DNA of 41,891 nucleotides, taken from positions 1-41,891 of IMG/VR virus record IMGVR_UViG_3300005337_000511; one strand, given 5' to 3'. Positions 6,765-13,753 of this stretch are shown piece by piece. The notes below the pieces were generated by a model that worked only from the letters and a program-made list of their open reading frames with translations, had not been told where the DNA came from and searched no databases. Position 1 is the first letter of the stretch, and each line of letters begins with the position of its first letter. The translations under genes were made by a program, and so were the position numbers. The stretch is from a virus.

Positions 6765-7225
6765 GGCTCTCCCTCCCCCACGTCGGCGAGTGCACCTCGG
6801 ACTGCGTCGCGTACCTCAGCCAGGTCTCGGAGCTTCTTCTCGAAGAGGCCGGTGATGTTCGGAGCCCGGTCCTGGGCCTGGACTATCTCGCGGGTCTCGC
6901 GAGCCGCCCGAACGCAAAGGTCAGGTTCGTACTCGATGAGGAGGCGGCGAAGGGTGGCGCGGTGCGGGAGCGGCCACGGTCGGCCGTGATCGTTGTCCGA
7001 GAGCATCCGCAGCCCGGCGTTGAGGTGATGCCATACCTGGCTCAGAACAGAAGGGGAAGGGCTATTTACAGGAATCGATTCAGAAAGCCCTACCCCTATC
7101 TTTGGGTTCTGGACTATGGGCTTTGGGCTGGCATCGCTCAAGCATGGTGTTACGCATCGCCCATTGCATATGCGGTTGCATTGCATTGGCAATGCGGAAT
7201 AGATGCGTTTGCATTGCGTCTGCAT
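6755..7225 (-). CDS. Unknown protein downstream of the replication gene
   Basis: 156 residues from ATG 7225, which overlaps the stop of the DUF1376-like gene (TGATG). The first ~60 residues are Cys-rich and unusual in composition because the DNA there (7030-7225) is AT-richer and repetitive. The rest is an ordinary helical sequence (RRLLIEYEPDLCVRAARET; FEKKLRDLAEVRDAV). No motif such as a Walker A is seen. Position suggests an accessory replication protein, but that is only inferred. An internal start further down is possible. Confidence 0.55.
   Translation of the reverse strand: MQTQCKRIYSALPMQCNRICNGRCVTPCLSDASPKPIVQNPKIGVGLSESIPVNSPSPSVLSQVWHHLNAGLRMLSDNDHGRPWPLPHRATLRRLLIEYEPDLCVRAARETREIVQAQDRAPNITGLFEKKLRDLAEVRDAVRGALADVGEGEPCL
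7160..7225. other. Iteron-like TTGCAT cluster, possible replication origin
   Basis: TTGCAT occurs at 7164, 7176, 7181 and 7209, with a perfect 13-bp palindrome GCATTGGCAATGC at 7183-7195 and a further TGCAT at 7221. The surrounding 200 bp are AT-richer than the rest. It lies at the end of the DUF1376-like replication gene, a common place for phage origins. Origin function is inference. Confidence 0.35.
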
Positions 7226-7602
7226 CAGGCAGCCTGCGCCTTTGCTTCGGCCTCTTTGCGGCGCCGTTCCCGCTCCCAGCGAACCTCGGCCGCGTTCCGT
7301 GCTTTCTCGGATTTCCCGAGAGCCTCGGTGCGTACGTCCTCCATCTTCAGGTTCACCAGGCCGCCGTTGTCGTCCGGGTGCCACTTGTGGGCAAAGGCCG
7401 GCCAGAGCTTTTTGAGGCGCTGCGGTGAGGAGGTGAGAAACCGAGCGTTGGCCGCCACGTCGGCGAAGATCGAGCCACGCTGCCACGCGATCAGCAGGAG
7501 CTTCCAGTAGACGCCGAACTCCTCGTCGGTCAGTCCCATCTCCAAGGCGTCGGCGAGCGCGTCGTCGACCCAAAGCTTCATGTACGGGAGGTCGGATGGC
7601 AT
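7225..7602 (-). CDS. DUF1376-like phage replication protein
   Basis: 125 residues. From ATG 7602 (behind GGGAGGTG) it reads MPSDLPYMKLWVDDALADAL. The N-terminal pattern YMKLWVDD..D...MGLTDEEFGVYWKLLLIAWQRG..F matches DUF1376, the N-terminal region of many phage replication-initiation proteins. The C-terminus is a basic Glu/Lys/Arg/Ala helix that may bind DNA. The upstream extension of the frame to 7806 is shadow sequence. It probably acts at the repeat cluster just downstream. Confidence 0.6.
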   Translation of the reverse strand: MPSDLPYMKLWVDDALADALEMGLTDEEFGVYWKLLLIAWQRGSIFADVAANARFLTSSPQRLKKLWPAFAHKWHPDDNGGLVNLKMEDVRTEALGKSEKARNAAEVRWERERRRKEAEAKAQAA

Positions 7603-7612
7603 CCACCTCCCC

Positions 7613-8053
7613 CTACGCAGCCTCGGAGTACGGGTCGTAGGCCGAGGGAGGGTTGATGCCCTCCATACCGGGAAGAGCGATCGGGCGAGGCTCCCCGGCG
7701 GGCTGCTGACGAACGTGACCGTTCGAACCCACCGAGGAGGTCTCGCCCGAATGGGCGCCAGCCCCAGTCCAGCCGGCGCCCATTCCGGCGAGTCGATCCC
7801 GCCCAAGTTCAGTCAGTCGGTATTCCTGCGACGGTGAGCCCTTGCGGCTCGGGATCGCAGACTTCCTGTACCCGCACCCAACGATCAGCTTCTTGTTCAC
7901 CATCGCCATGACGGCCAGGCTGATGACGCCTCGGTGCTCGTCTGGGATGACGTGCCAGAGGTCGTCGGAGTGAAACGGCTCCGCGTTGTGGGTGCGGAAG
8001 TAGTCGAGGATCGCCTCTTCTGCGACCTCCTTGTAGTCCTTGGAGGCGGTCAC
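7613..8053 (-). CDS. Putative winged-helix protein, 146 aa
   Basis: Residues 1-75 show a winged-helix-like order: helices (YKEVAEEAILDYFRTHN), a DDLWHVIPDEHRGVISLAVMAMVNKKLIVGCGY segment, a wing with RKGSPSQEYRLTELGRDRL. The C-terminal third is Pro/Gly-rich and probably disordered. It lies directly upstream of the replication gene, so it may be a replication or regulatory DNA-binding protein. The start overlaps the previous stop (ATGA). Confidence 0.55.
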   Translation of the reverse strand: MTASKDYKEVAEEAILDYFRTHNAEPFHSDDLWHVIPDEHRGVISLAVMAMVNKKLIVGCGYRKSAIPSRKGSPSQEYRLTELGRDRLAGMGAGWTGAGAHSGETSSVGSNGHVRQQPAGEPRPIALPGMEGINPPSAYDPYSEAA

Positions 8054-8451
8054 TGCGGCCGCCTCGGAGCGACTACAGCCACCGGCTTCCCGTCAAGGAC
8101 ACCCACGAGGAACTGAAAGCTTGTGACGGTGGGGTGCTCGCAAAGGACCCACTCGTCTGGTTGGGTCTCGGCCGAGGCGTACGTCAGCAGGCCATCGTCG
8201 ACCTGGATGCCGTGACCAGTGATGGGGCGCTCACACGTCTCGCCGTCCCACTTCGCCGGGCCAAAGCTAATTGGCTCGCCGGGGAGCGACTGGGCGGCGA
8301 TCTCGACTGTCGCCGCCACCTGATCGCAGTCATCGACAAATATGTGGTAGGTCTCTGGCGGCGTGCTTCGGAGCAGAAGAACGGAACTCCCCCACCACTC
8401 ACCCGCCTTAAGAAGCTTGTCACTCATCAGCGGTGGTTCTGAACGCTTCAT
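8050..8451 (-). CDS. Hypothetical protein, 133 aa
   Basis: Start at ATG 8451 (MKRSEPPLMSDKLLKAGEW), overlapping the previous stop as ATGA; the longer frame to 8475 is not needed. Alternating beta strands (ETYHIFVDD, VAATVEIAA, EWVLCEH, TSFQFLVGVLDGKPVAVVAP) suggest a small all-beta or alpha/beta domain. Not recognised. A member of the early operon between the recombination and replication genes. Confidence 0.65.
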   Translation of the reverse strand: MKRSEPPLMSDKLLKAGEWWGSSVLLLRSTPPETYHIFVDDCDQVAATVEIAAQSLPGEPISFGPAKWDGETCERPITGHGIQVDDGLLTYASAETQPDEWVLCEHPTVTSFQFLVGVLDGKPVAVVAPRRPQ

Positions 8452-8624
8452 ACGACCTCGCACTCCCCACCGCACGGGCAGGCCATCGAAGCCTCATCCG
8501 CCGGCTCACCGTCGAAGAACCGCACCACCCCAGGCCGATGACAGTCCGTACACGTCACGTCCTGGTCGTAGCCGTGCTCGGCCTCGTGGGCGTCCTGTAG
8601 GGCCTCGTCGAGGGTGAAGGTCAC
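8448..8624 (-). CDS. Small zinc-ribbon protein, 58 aa
   Basis: GTG at 8624 overlaps the previous stop (GTGA). After a short acidic helix, VTCTDC and, about 20 residues later, CPCGGEC provide Cys pairs for one zinc ribbon. The longer frame to 8666 lies inside the upstream gene. Function unknown; similar tiny zinc ribbons are scattered through this genome. Confidence 0.6.
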   Translation of the reverse strand: MTFTLDEALQDAHEAEHGYDQDVTCTDCHRPGVVRFFDGEPADEASMACPCGGECEVV

Positions 8625-9442
8625 GAGCCCACCCGCGTTCCCGCTGCCTTCTTCTCGAACTTGCAACCGGGCAGCTCAGGGGCTACGTCACCGTTGGCTT
8701 TCACCTGCTCGTACATCCACTTCCGTAGGGCGGTTTCGTCCACCACCTTCAGCGGGGTGCCGTCAGGGAGGCGATCGGGGACCGCGGCGAAGTCGACGAC
8801 CTCGGCCTGCCATTTCTTCAGCTGCGAGAACCCGGCAAGTGCGGGGGCTTGGGCCGGCGCATCGGGCGGCAGCGATTGGATCGCCGTCTCGGTGACCCCG
8901 GCCGCCTCAGCGTCACGTCGAGCCTCAGCTGCGAGTTCCTCGGCTACCTGCTGGTCGTCGGTGTCATCGGACTCGGCTGCGAGGGCGGCGGCTTCGGCTT
9001 CTGCCTTCTCTGCCGCTTCGCGCTTCTCCCGCGCTTCGTCCTCTACCCGCTTGCGCTCCTCGTCGATCTTGCGCTGGCGCTCGCGGGCCTTCTTCTCCTC
9101 GGCGGCCTGCCAAGTTGCGAGCTTGTCGCGGACGATCCTGTCGGCCTCGTCGAACGGTGCCTTGACCGCGTCGTAGCGACGCTTGATCTCTTCGGCGGCG
9201 TCCTTGCGGGGCTTGGAAAGCGACACCCGCTCAGCCTCTATCGCCTTCCTCTGGCGGTTGATCTCGACGGCGAGGTCGCGGGCCTTCGCCGCCTCCTCGG
9301 CGTTGGTGACCTGGACCTCTTCGGCCAGCTTGCGTGCCTCGGCGACCTTCTCCTCAACCGCCTGCTCGAGCGTCGGCAGGTTGTCGGGGAGGAACTCCGC
9401 CATTGCCGGCGCCTCGACTACATCGGTGCCTGGGGCGCTCAC
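8621..9442 (-). CDS. Coiled-coil recombination-associated protein (DUF1351-like)
   Basis: 273 residues. Residues ~25-190 form a long, Ala/Glu/Lys/Arg-rich coiled coil (VEEKVAEARKLAEEV; KRVEDEAREKREAAEKAEAE). A C-terminal globular part ends ETALRKWMYEQV..GCKFEKK. This is the layout of DUF1351-type phage proteins, which commonly accompany RecT/exonuclease pairs. Here it lies directly downstream of the nuclease and annealing-protein genes with 4-nt overlaps, so a role in phage recombination is likely, though its mechanism is unknown. Confidence 0.6.
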   Translation of the reverse strand: MSAPGTDVVEAPAMAEFLPDNLPTLEQAVEEKVAEARKLAEEVQVTNAEEAAKARDLAVEINRQRKAIEAERVSLSKPRKDAAEEIKRRYDAVKAPFDEADRIVRDKLATWQAAEEKKARERQRKIDEERKRVEDEAREKREAAEKAEAEAAALAAESDDTDDQQVAEELAAEARRDAEAAGVTETAIQSLPPDAPAQAPALAGFSQLKKWQAEVVDFAAVPDRLPDGTPLKVVDETALRKWMYEQVKANGDVAPELPGCKFEKKAAGTRVGS

Positions 9443-10305
9443 GCGACCACCTCCGCCGGACGCGCCGTAGTCAGGTATTTCTTCTCGCGGTAAGCGGTCA
9501 GCGCGGCGAGGAAGACCGTCTCGGTCGCGTGGCTCTCGGTCACCACGTACTCGCCATCAGGGCCGAGCCGAACTACCGCTCGCACGTCGGAGGGCATGTA
9601 GTCGGACTCGACTGCCCCCAGCTCATACCCGGCGAGGGCGATCAGGCTCTCGTCGTAGGGAGGCCTCAAGCGACCGGGGGGCTCCTCGTCCTTGCGGAGC
9701 GGCTCGTAGGACCAGTCGGTGACGGTTTTGTAGTCGAAGCGGACCAGCTTGCCCTTGCGCGGCCCCTTGCGGGGGATACAGAGCAGGTCGCCGCGGCCGG
9801 CGAACTTGTGGGTGGTCGAGGCGACGAAGTACTCGACGTCGATGACTTCGGGGTCCTCGTCGCGGGCGAACTTCATCCCGGCCTGGATCCACTTCCTCTC
9901 ATCGGGGTAATCGGCGAGATCCGGCACCTCTCCCTGCCAGAGCCGCAGCAGCACGTCGTGGGCCACGTCGCCGCGCTTGCGAGCTTCACCCCAGATCGCG
10001 TCGTAGTGCGTCCCGGCCTCCCAGAGCTTGGCCCGTAGCTGCTCGCGGGTGAGGCTGGCGATGCCGACGCCGCTCTTGGCAAGCTCGATCACCGCCTCCT
10101 CCTGCATCTTCACCGCCTTGGGTGTCAGCGCCGGGATGGCATAGATGCCTGCGATCGTGGAGACCGAGGGCCACGTCTCGTCGCGGCCGTCGACCCGGTA
10201 GCAGCGCCTCTGGCCTTTGCCGTCGACCCCGACGCTGTCCCAGAAGCGGACCTCAACGCCGTTGGGCAGGGTCTCCGTGCGGTTGGGCTCGCGCGACTTA
10301 CTCAC
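9439..10305 (-). CDS. RecB/Cas4-like PD-(D/E)XK nuclease
   Basis: 288 residues from GTG 10305 (MSKSREPNRTETLPNG), overlapping the annealing-protein gene by 8 nt. The nuclease core is visible as HKFAGRGDLLCIP followed, after a basic linker, by LVRFDYKT: the conserved Gly-x-x-Asp and Asp-x-Lys of this superfamily. It would resect phage DNA ends to give single strands for the RecT-like partner encoded just upstream. The Cys cluster of true Cas4 is not obvious, so plain RecB-like exonuclease is the safer name. Confidence 0.75.
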   Translation of the reverse strand: MSKSREPNRTETLPNGVEVRFWDSVGVDGKGQRRCYRVDGRDETWPSVSTIAGIYAIPALTPKAVKMQEEAVIELAKSGVGIASLTREQLRAKLWEAGTHYDAIWGEARKRGDVAHDVLLRLWQGEVPDLADYPDERKWIQAGMKFARDEDPEVIDVEYFVASTTHKFAGRGDLLCIPRKGPRKGKLVRFDYKTVTDWSYEPLRKDEEPPGRLRPPYDESLIALAGYELGAVESDYMPSDVRAVVRLGPDGEYVVTESHATETVFLAALTAYREKKYLTTARPAEVVA

Positions 10306-11254
10306 CGTGCTCACCGACCTCCCGCTTGCCCCACATCGGGCAGTCCTTGCGGTGATCGTTCGGGTCGTCTGTCTCGGTGCAGATGCACTCGGTCTCGACG
10401 AGCTTCTGCAGCTCGGCATCGAGTGCCTCGGCCTGCTCCTCAGTCAGCCTCGCCAGCTGGTCGGAAATGGATTCGTTCGGGTTGAAGCCGTCGATGTCCA
10501 GCGAGCCGAGTCTCAGGTTGAGCCCGTCGAGCGCGTTGACGCCGTTCTCTTCGAGCGCCGGCTTGGCCAGCTCGTAGCCCTTGGCCAGATGCTCGACTTG
10601 CTCGGGGGCGAGGGTCGGCGCGGGGGGCTCAACCACAACCTCGGCGTCGACCATCACCGGCTCGGTAACGATTTCGTCGATCTCCTCGGTCGAGTAGACG
10701 GGTGTACCAGCGGTGAGCTCGGGAAAGTGAACCCGCATGCCCTCAGTCAGGCACCGGTTGAAGCACATGGACCTAGGCGTCTTCACCCAGTTCGAGCGCG
10801 GCTTGACGAGTTCCATGCGTTCGGCGTCCTCGATAGTGAATGTGACCTTGCCTTCGTCCTCGTCGTCCGGGATCGGCTCGTCGTCGAGAGTGAACTGCAA
10901 GATGCATCGCTCGTTGGTGCGCTCGATAACCCGGTAGCCGTAGCGCTCGTGCTGTTTGATCAGCGCGGCAATCAGGTTGCCCCTGTAGCCGATCTTGCCC
11001 TCGATGATCGTGATGCCCTGCATGGAGGCAAGCGGCGACAAGCCGAGTTCCTCACCGTGGGCCATGATCACGACCGCCTGGGCGGGCTTCGTGACGTGTT
11101 TCCAGTAGCCAGACTCGGCGAACGCCCTGGCGAGCTGGCCCGGATCGCGTAGCGATAGGGGCTTGGGCTGCTTGCGGACGATCGTCTGCGTCTGCTCGGG
11201 CGCGGTCGTCTCGTCCTGCTCGGCCGCCGGTGCCGCCGTTGCTTCCTCGCTCAT
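10298..11254 (-). CDS. RecT-like single-strand annealing protein
   Basis: 318 residues. After an acidic, disordered N-terminus, residues ~45-110 read ESGYWKHVTKPAQAVVIMAHG, then GLSPLASMQGITIIEGKIGYR, the signature of phage RecT-type annealing proteins (GxxPxxAxxxIxxIxGK). It should coat ssDNA and pair homologous strands. The C-terminus has a short Cys/His motif (CICTETDD..HRKDCPMW) not typical of the family, perhaps a zinc site. Paired with the nuclease at 9439-10305. Confidence 0.75.
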   Translation of the reverse strand: MSEEATAAPAAEQDETTAPEQTQTIVRKQPKPLSLRDPGQLARAFAESGYWKHVTKPAQAVVIMAHGEELGLSPLASMQGITIIEGKIGYRGNLIAALIKQHERYGYRVIERTNERCILQFTLDDEPIPDDEDEGKVTFTIEDAERMELVKPRSNWVKTPRSMCFNRCLTEGMRVHFPELTAGTPVYSTEEIDEIVTEPVMVDAEVVVEPPAPTLAPEQVEHLAKGYELAKPALEENGVNALDGLNLRLGSLDIDGFNPNESISDQLARLTEEQAEALDAELQKLVETECICTETDDPNDHRKDCPMWGKREVGEHGE

Positions 11255-11652
11255 CGGGCACTCCGCTCAGCGAAGATCGCCCGCAGGTCGTCCACGTCGC
11301 TGAGCAGGGCCGAGACTCGCTCGAGCATCTCCTCCTCGCCATGGCGTTCTGCGAGCTTCACCGCCGCCTTGATCTCGGTCCGGGCGTCGTCGACCCGCTC
11401 GCCGATGAGTTCGATCGCGGTGGTGCCCATGGCCAAGCGCATGAGCTCGACTCGATCGAGCGCCGGCATCGGCTTCGGAACTTCGGAGACAACGTCCTTG
11501 GCGAAGAAGCACAGGGCGTCGTCAGGGACCGGTGCCGGCGAGCTCGGCACCGGGCAGCCGCATTGGCTGCCGTCGACCACCGATCGGTACGGCGCTATCG
11601 CGGACTCGCACCGTCCGCAGATATGGGGTTGTAGGGTGACTGGGGCGTGCAT
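11251..11652 (-). CDS. Hypothetical protein with N-terminal zinc motif, 133 aa
   Basis: The N-terminus reads MHAPVTLQPHICGRCESAIA, with CxxC and later CGC (residues ~31-33) forming a probable zinc knuckle. The C-terminal ~70 residues are a helical, possibly coiled region (DDARTEIKAAVKLAERHG). ATG 11652; stop overlaps the annealing-protein start. Not recognised; probably an accessory early protein. Confidence 0.65.
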   Translation of the reverse strand: MHAPVTLQPHICGRCESAIAPYRSVVDGSQCGCPVPSSPAPVPDDALCFFAKDVVSEVPKPMPALDRVELMRLAMGTTAIELIGERVDDARTEIKAAVKLAERHGEEEMLERVSALLSDVDDLRAIFAERSAR

Positions 11653-11655
11653 GGG

Positions 11656-11886
11656 TTAACTCCTTGCGCGTCGTGCCCCTGGCTGATCCACCAGCGCGGG
11701 GGCGTTTTTGTGAGATCGGTTGGGCCAGGACCAGGGATCCGGTACCTGCCCGCAGTTCCTCTCCGCTACTCGCTCGTCATCGCGCTTGCAAATGGCGCGG
11801 TAGTTGCGGATCGCGGTGAAGCAGATCCAGGCGAAGATCGCGACGAGGACCCAAGCGGTGAGGCCCGTGGCGGTGGCGGTGATCAA
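11656..11886 (-). CDS. Small membrane protein, 76 aa
   Basis: One N-terminal transmembrane helix (TGLTAWVLVAIFAWICFTAI) followed by a basic, probably cytoplasmic tail (RNYRAICKRDDERVAERN). No signal peptidase site is apparent. ATG 11886 overlaps the previous stop. Early small membrane proteins like this often affect superinfection or host physiology, but nothing here decides its role. Confidence 0.65.
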   Translation of the reverse strand: MITATATGLTAWVLVAIFAWICFTAIRNYRAICKRDDERVAERNCGQVPDPWSWPNRSHKNAPALVDQPGARRARS

Positions 11887-12167
11887 TTGCCCAGCCCCTC
11901 ATTTGGCTCGGCCTGATCGCGGTAGTCGCGCATCCCGGCGATGAGGGCGTTGATCTCCGCATCGCTGGTGCCGAGTGATTTGAGGAAACGGATCAGCCCG
12001 GCGTCTCGCTCAGCCTCAATCGCCGACTGGATACACCGGGTGCCCATGGCGATCGCCTCGGCCGGAGACAACTGACCGAACGGCTCGTCATTGATGAATG
12101 TCCCGACGAAGGCTTTGCCCTCGATGGTGACCATCCCCTGCGTTGAGAAGACGCCGCCCTGGGCCAT
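11883..12167 (-). CDS. Hypothetical protein, 94 aa
   Basis: MAQGGVFSTQGMVTIEGKAFVG: a beta-prone N-terminus with FVGTFINDEPFGQLSPAEAIAMG, then helical C-terminal half (CIQSAIEAERDAGLIRFLKSLG). It starts one base after the stop of the XRE gene, so it is the second gene of the early leftward transcript. No known family recognised. Confidence 0.65.
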   Translation of the reverse strand: MAQGGVFSTQGMVTIEGKAFVGTFINDEPFGQLSPAEAIAMGTRCIQSAIEAERDAGLIRFLKSLGTSDAEINALIAGMRDYRDQAEPNEGLGN

Positions 12168-12398
12168 CTACGCAGCCGCCCTTGTGTCGTCCCGTCCCCA
12201 GCCCATGAGGTAGTCGGTCTCTGTTTTCAGGAGGCCGACAAGGGTTGGGATGTACCGCGACGGGATCGGCCCGCCGCGGTTGTCCTCGAAGCGGCGGATC
12301 GTCTCTTCGGTCACATCAAGGGCGATTGCCAGGTCTCGGCGGGAAAGACCTGTGTCCTCCCTCAACTCACGGAGGCGGTTATTGCTCGGCTCGATCAT
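12168..12398 (-). CDS. XRE-family helix-turn-helix regulator (Cro-like)
   Basis: 76 residues from ATG 12398 (MIEPSNNRLRELREDTG). A complete XRE helix-turn-helix is visible: LRELREDTGLSRRDLAIALDVTEETIRRFEDNR. It is the first gene of the early leftward operon and is divergent from another XRE-type gene at 12465, the arrangement of Cro and CI. Its predicted -10 box ends 7 nt before the ATG, so the mRNA may be leaderless; GTG 12407 is an alternative start. It likely binds the repeated operator at 12411-12451. Confidence 0.8.
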   Translation of the reverse strand: MIEPSNNRLRELREDTGLSRRDLAIALDVTEETIRRFEDNRGGPIPSRYIPTLVGLLKTETDYLMGWGRDDTRAAA

Positions 12399-12405
12399 GG
12401 CCGGC

Positions 12406-12434
12406 ACGTTAACAGCTTCCGTTTAAAATTTCAA
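12406..12434 (-). promoter_or_regulatory. Predicted early leftward promoter
   Basis: On the minus strand TTGAAA (12434-12429) and TAACGT (12411-12406) are separated by exactly 17 nt. The ATG of the XRE gene follows 7 nt after the -10 box. This should start the whole early operon, and it lies within the repeated operator. Confidence 0.55.
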
Positions 12435-12451
12435 CAGCTATTTTTAAACGG
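12411..12451. promoter_or_regulatory. Repeated operator between divergent XRE genes
   Basis: AACAGCT occurs at 12411-12417 and 12433-12439 (22-bp period). TTTAAA occurs at 12422-12427 and 12443-12448 (21-bp period, two helical turns). CCGTTTAAAA at 12419-12428 is the inverse of TTTTAAACGG at 12442-12451. The element covers the leftward promoter and ends just before the rightward gene, as expected for a phage switch. Confidence 0.6.
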
Positions 12452-12464
12452 GGATTTCCCCTAT

Positions 12465-12734
12465 GTGCGGACTTCGTCTACCGTTCCCGTCGTGGGCGAG
12501 CCATTCGTAGAGGCACTGGCGCAGGCGGCACGACAAGCCAGGGAAGAGGCCGGCGTCTCTCGCGAGCAGATCGCGGTAGTGCTGGATCAGTCGGCCGAAA
12601 AGGTCCGATTCTTCGAGACCGGCCGTACCTTCAGCGCACTGAACGACCTGCTGCACGCCTACGAGGAGACGGCAGGCGTATCACTTTTCGACCTGCTCAA
12701 AGAGGCCGAAGCAATCCTGAAAAGAAAAGGCTGA
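12465..12734 (+). CDS. XRE-like helix-turn-helix protein, putative repressor
   Basis: Up to 89 residues (GTG 12465; GTG 12492 is the other candidate start). The sequence ALAQAARQAREEAGVSREQI followed by AVVLDQSAEKVRFFETGR is an XRE helix-turn-helix, followed by a helical tail ending in LKEAEAILKRKG. It is one of the few plus-strand genes and is transcribed away from the early operon, so it is the best CI-like candidate. There is no peptidase domain, so induction would need another route. Confidence 0.7.
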   Translation: MRTSSTVPVVGEPFVEALAQAARQAREEAGVSREQIAVVLDQSAEKVRFFETGRTFSALNDLLHAYEETAGVSLFDLLKEAEAILKRKG

Positions 12735-12880
12735 CCCTCTCGAAGCTCGGCGACGAGGACCGGGAGGGCGTCGGCCCAGGGCGATTCCTCGTCAAGCTCG
12801 GTGGTCGCCCGCTCAAGCGCGACCCGCAGGTCGTAGAGGACCGCCTTTTCCGACCGTCGGCCAGTCTGCCGCTTCCTCAC
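12659..12880 (-). CDS. Possible small helical protein, convergent with the repressor gene
   Basis: From GTG 12880 the frame gives 73 residues (RKRQTGRRSEKAVLYDLRVA, then LERATTELDEESPWADALPVL) with GC-rich third positions like neighbouring genes. It overlaps the end of the plus-strand repressor gene by 76 nt in antisense, which lowers confidence. No ribosome site is clear. If real, it would be a separate leftward gene between the two regulators. Confidence 0.35.
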   Translation of the reverse strand: MRKRQTGRRSEKAVLYDLRVALERATTELDEESPWADALPVLVAELREGQPFLFRIASASLSRSKSDTPAVSS

Positions 12881-12937
12881 AAAGCATCGTCCATGATGTA
12901 CGGGCGCAGACAATAGCATTCGGCCCGATCTCCCCTG

Positions 12938-12990
12938 CTCGCCATATACTGGCACTCTTACAAAGCGCTATGGCTTTGCATAGTGGCGAG
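12938..12990. repeat. Nested inverted repeats in the regulator intergenic region
   Basis: Outer arms CTCGCCA (12938-12944) and TGGCGAG (12984-12990) enclose CAAAGC/GCTTTG (12961-12966/12973-12978) and CTATG/CATAG arms around GCTTTG (12968-12983). The 12881-13025 stretch holds no convincing gene. It could be an operator, a recombination site or an RNA structure. Confidence 0.45.
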
Positions 12991-13025
12991 TTTTGTCAGT
13001 CATTTATTGAGTAGAAGGGATTTCC

Positions 13026-13616
13026 CTATCTTGGCGCCGACTCGAATGCGAGGGCGCCGACGGTCACGTTGATCCCAGCCTCACCGGACTCCGCCATCCG
13101 TTCAGTGCTCTTGACCGTGATCTGTTCGATCGCCTCGAGGAAGGCTGCGGCAGCTGGCTCAATTTCCTCAAAGCCCTGCTCATCGACCACGGCTGGGATT
13201 CGGAGCATCGCCCGACCAGTCCGAGCGTCGAATACGCCGCTGTTGATCGACTCCACGAGGTCGCCGAGCAAGAGCTGCGCAGCCCAGGTCGAGTGGATCT
13301 CCCGAAGAAGGCGATTCGCTTCCTCCCAAGCTTTGGCTTCGAGGATGGGGCGCGCCACAGTCTTGTAGACGCTGGCGGAACCGCCCCGTGCCCTAGTCCT
13401 CCGCACCACCTTGACGAGTTTGGCCGCAGCCAGTTCGCGAACGTGACGGGCGACGACGCTCAGATCCTCGTCGAGCTTCGCCGCGACCTGAGCCGGGCTC
13501 GCCTCCATTTCGACCAGCAGATAGAGGATCCGCTTTTTTAGGGGATTGCCAAGCGCTCGGAATAGCTCTGCGTTGGCACCAACGCCGTGCTTTTGGCTGA
13601 CCTGACTTTTAGGCAT
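13026..13616 (-). CDS. Winged-helix (ArsR-like) transcriptional regulator
   Basis: 196 residues from ATG 13616 (MPKSQVSQKHGVGANAELFR), with AGGAAGG 7 nt upstream; ATG 13622 is too close to that site. Residues ~15-85 form a winged helix: FRALGNPLKKRILYLLVEME, ASPAQVAAKLDEDLSVVARHVREL, then the wing RRTRARGGSASVYKTV. The C-terminal ~110 residues are helical, without obvious metal-binding Cys. It resembles ArsR-type regulators I associate with Thermoleophilia, so it may be host-derived. Two palindromic sites 74-111 bp upstream are its likely operators. Confidence 0.75.
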   Translation of the reverse strand: MPKSQVSQKHGVGANAELFRALGNPLKKRILYLLVEMEASPAQVAAKLDEDLSVVARHVRELAAAKLVKVVRRTRARGGSASVYKTVARPILEAKAWEEANRLLREIHSTWAAQLLLGDLVESINSGVFDARTGRAMLRIPAVVDEQGFEEIEPAAAAFLEAIEQITVKSTERMAESGEAGINVTVGALAFESAPR

Positions 13617-13689
13617 CGCCATTCCTTCCTAGGTCGAAGTTGAAGCACTCAAGATAGCCCGTTTTAACAGGATCTCGCGCCTCCGCGTA

Positions 13690-13708
13690 GGTGACAATTG
13701 TTGTCACC
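13690..13708. promoter_or_regulatory. Palindromic operator O1 (19 bp)
   Basis: GGTGACAATTGTTGTCACC: perfect 8-bp arms around a 3-bp centre. The core is TGACA-N5-TGTCA. It lies upstream of the winged-helix gene and overlaps possible -35 hexamers (TTGTCA) in both directions. Confidence 0.7.
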
Positions 13709-13727
13709 GGTGACAGAATTTGTCATC
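13709..13727. promoter_or_regulatory. Palindromic operator O2 (19 bp), abutting O1
   Basis: GGTGACAGAATTTGTCATC begins at the base after O1 and shares its core TGACA-N5-TGTCA. Two 19-bp sites side by side suggest cooperative dimers. A weak rightward promoter can be drawn: TTGTCA (13701), 17 nt, CATCTA (13724). Confidence 0.65.
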
Positions 13728-13753
13728 TAACCACGCCGGAAGGGGGGTGAGAG

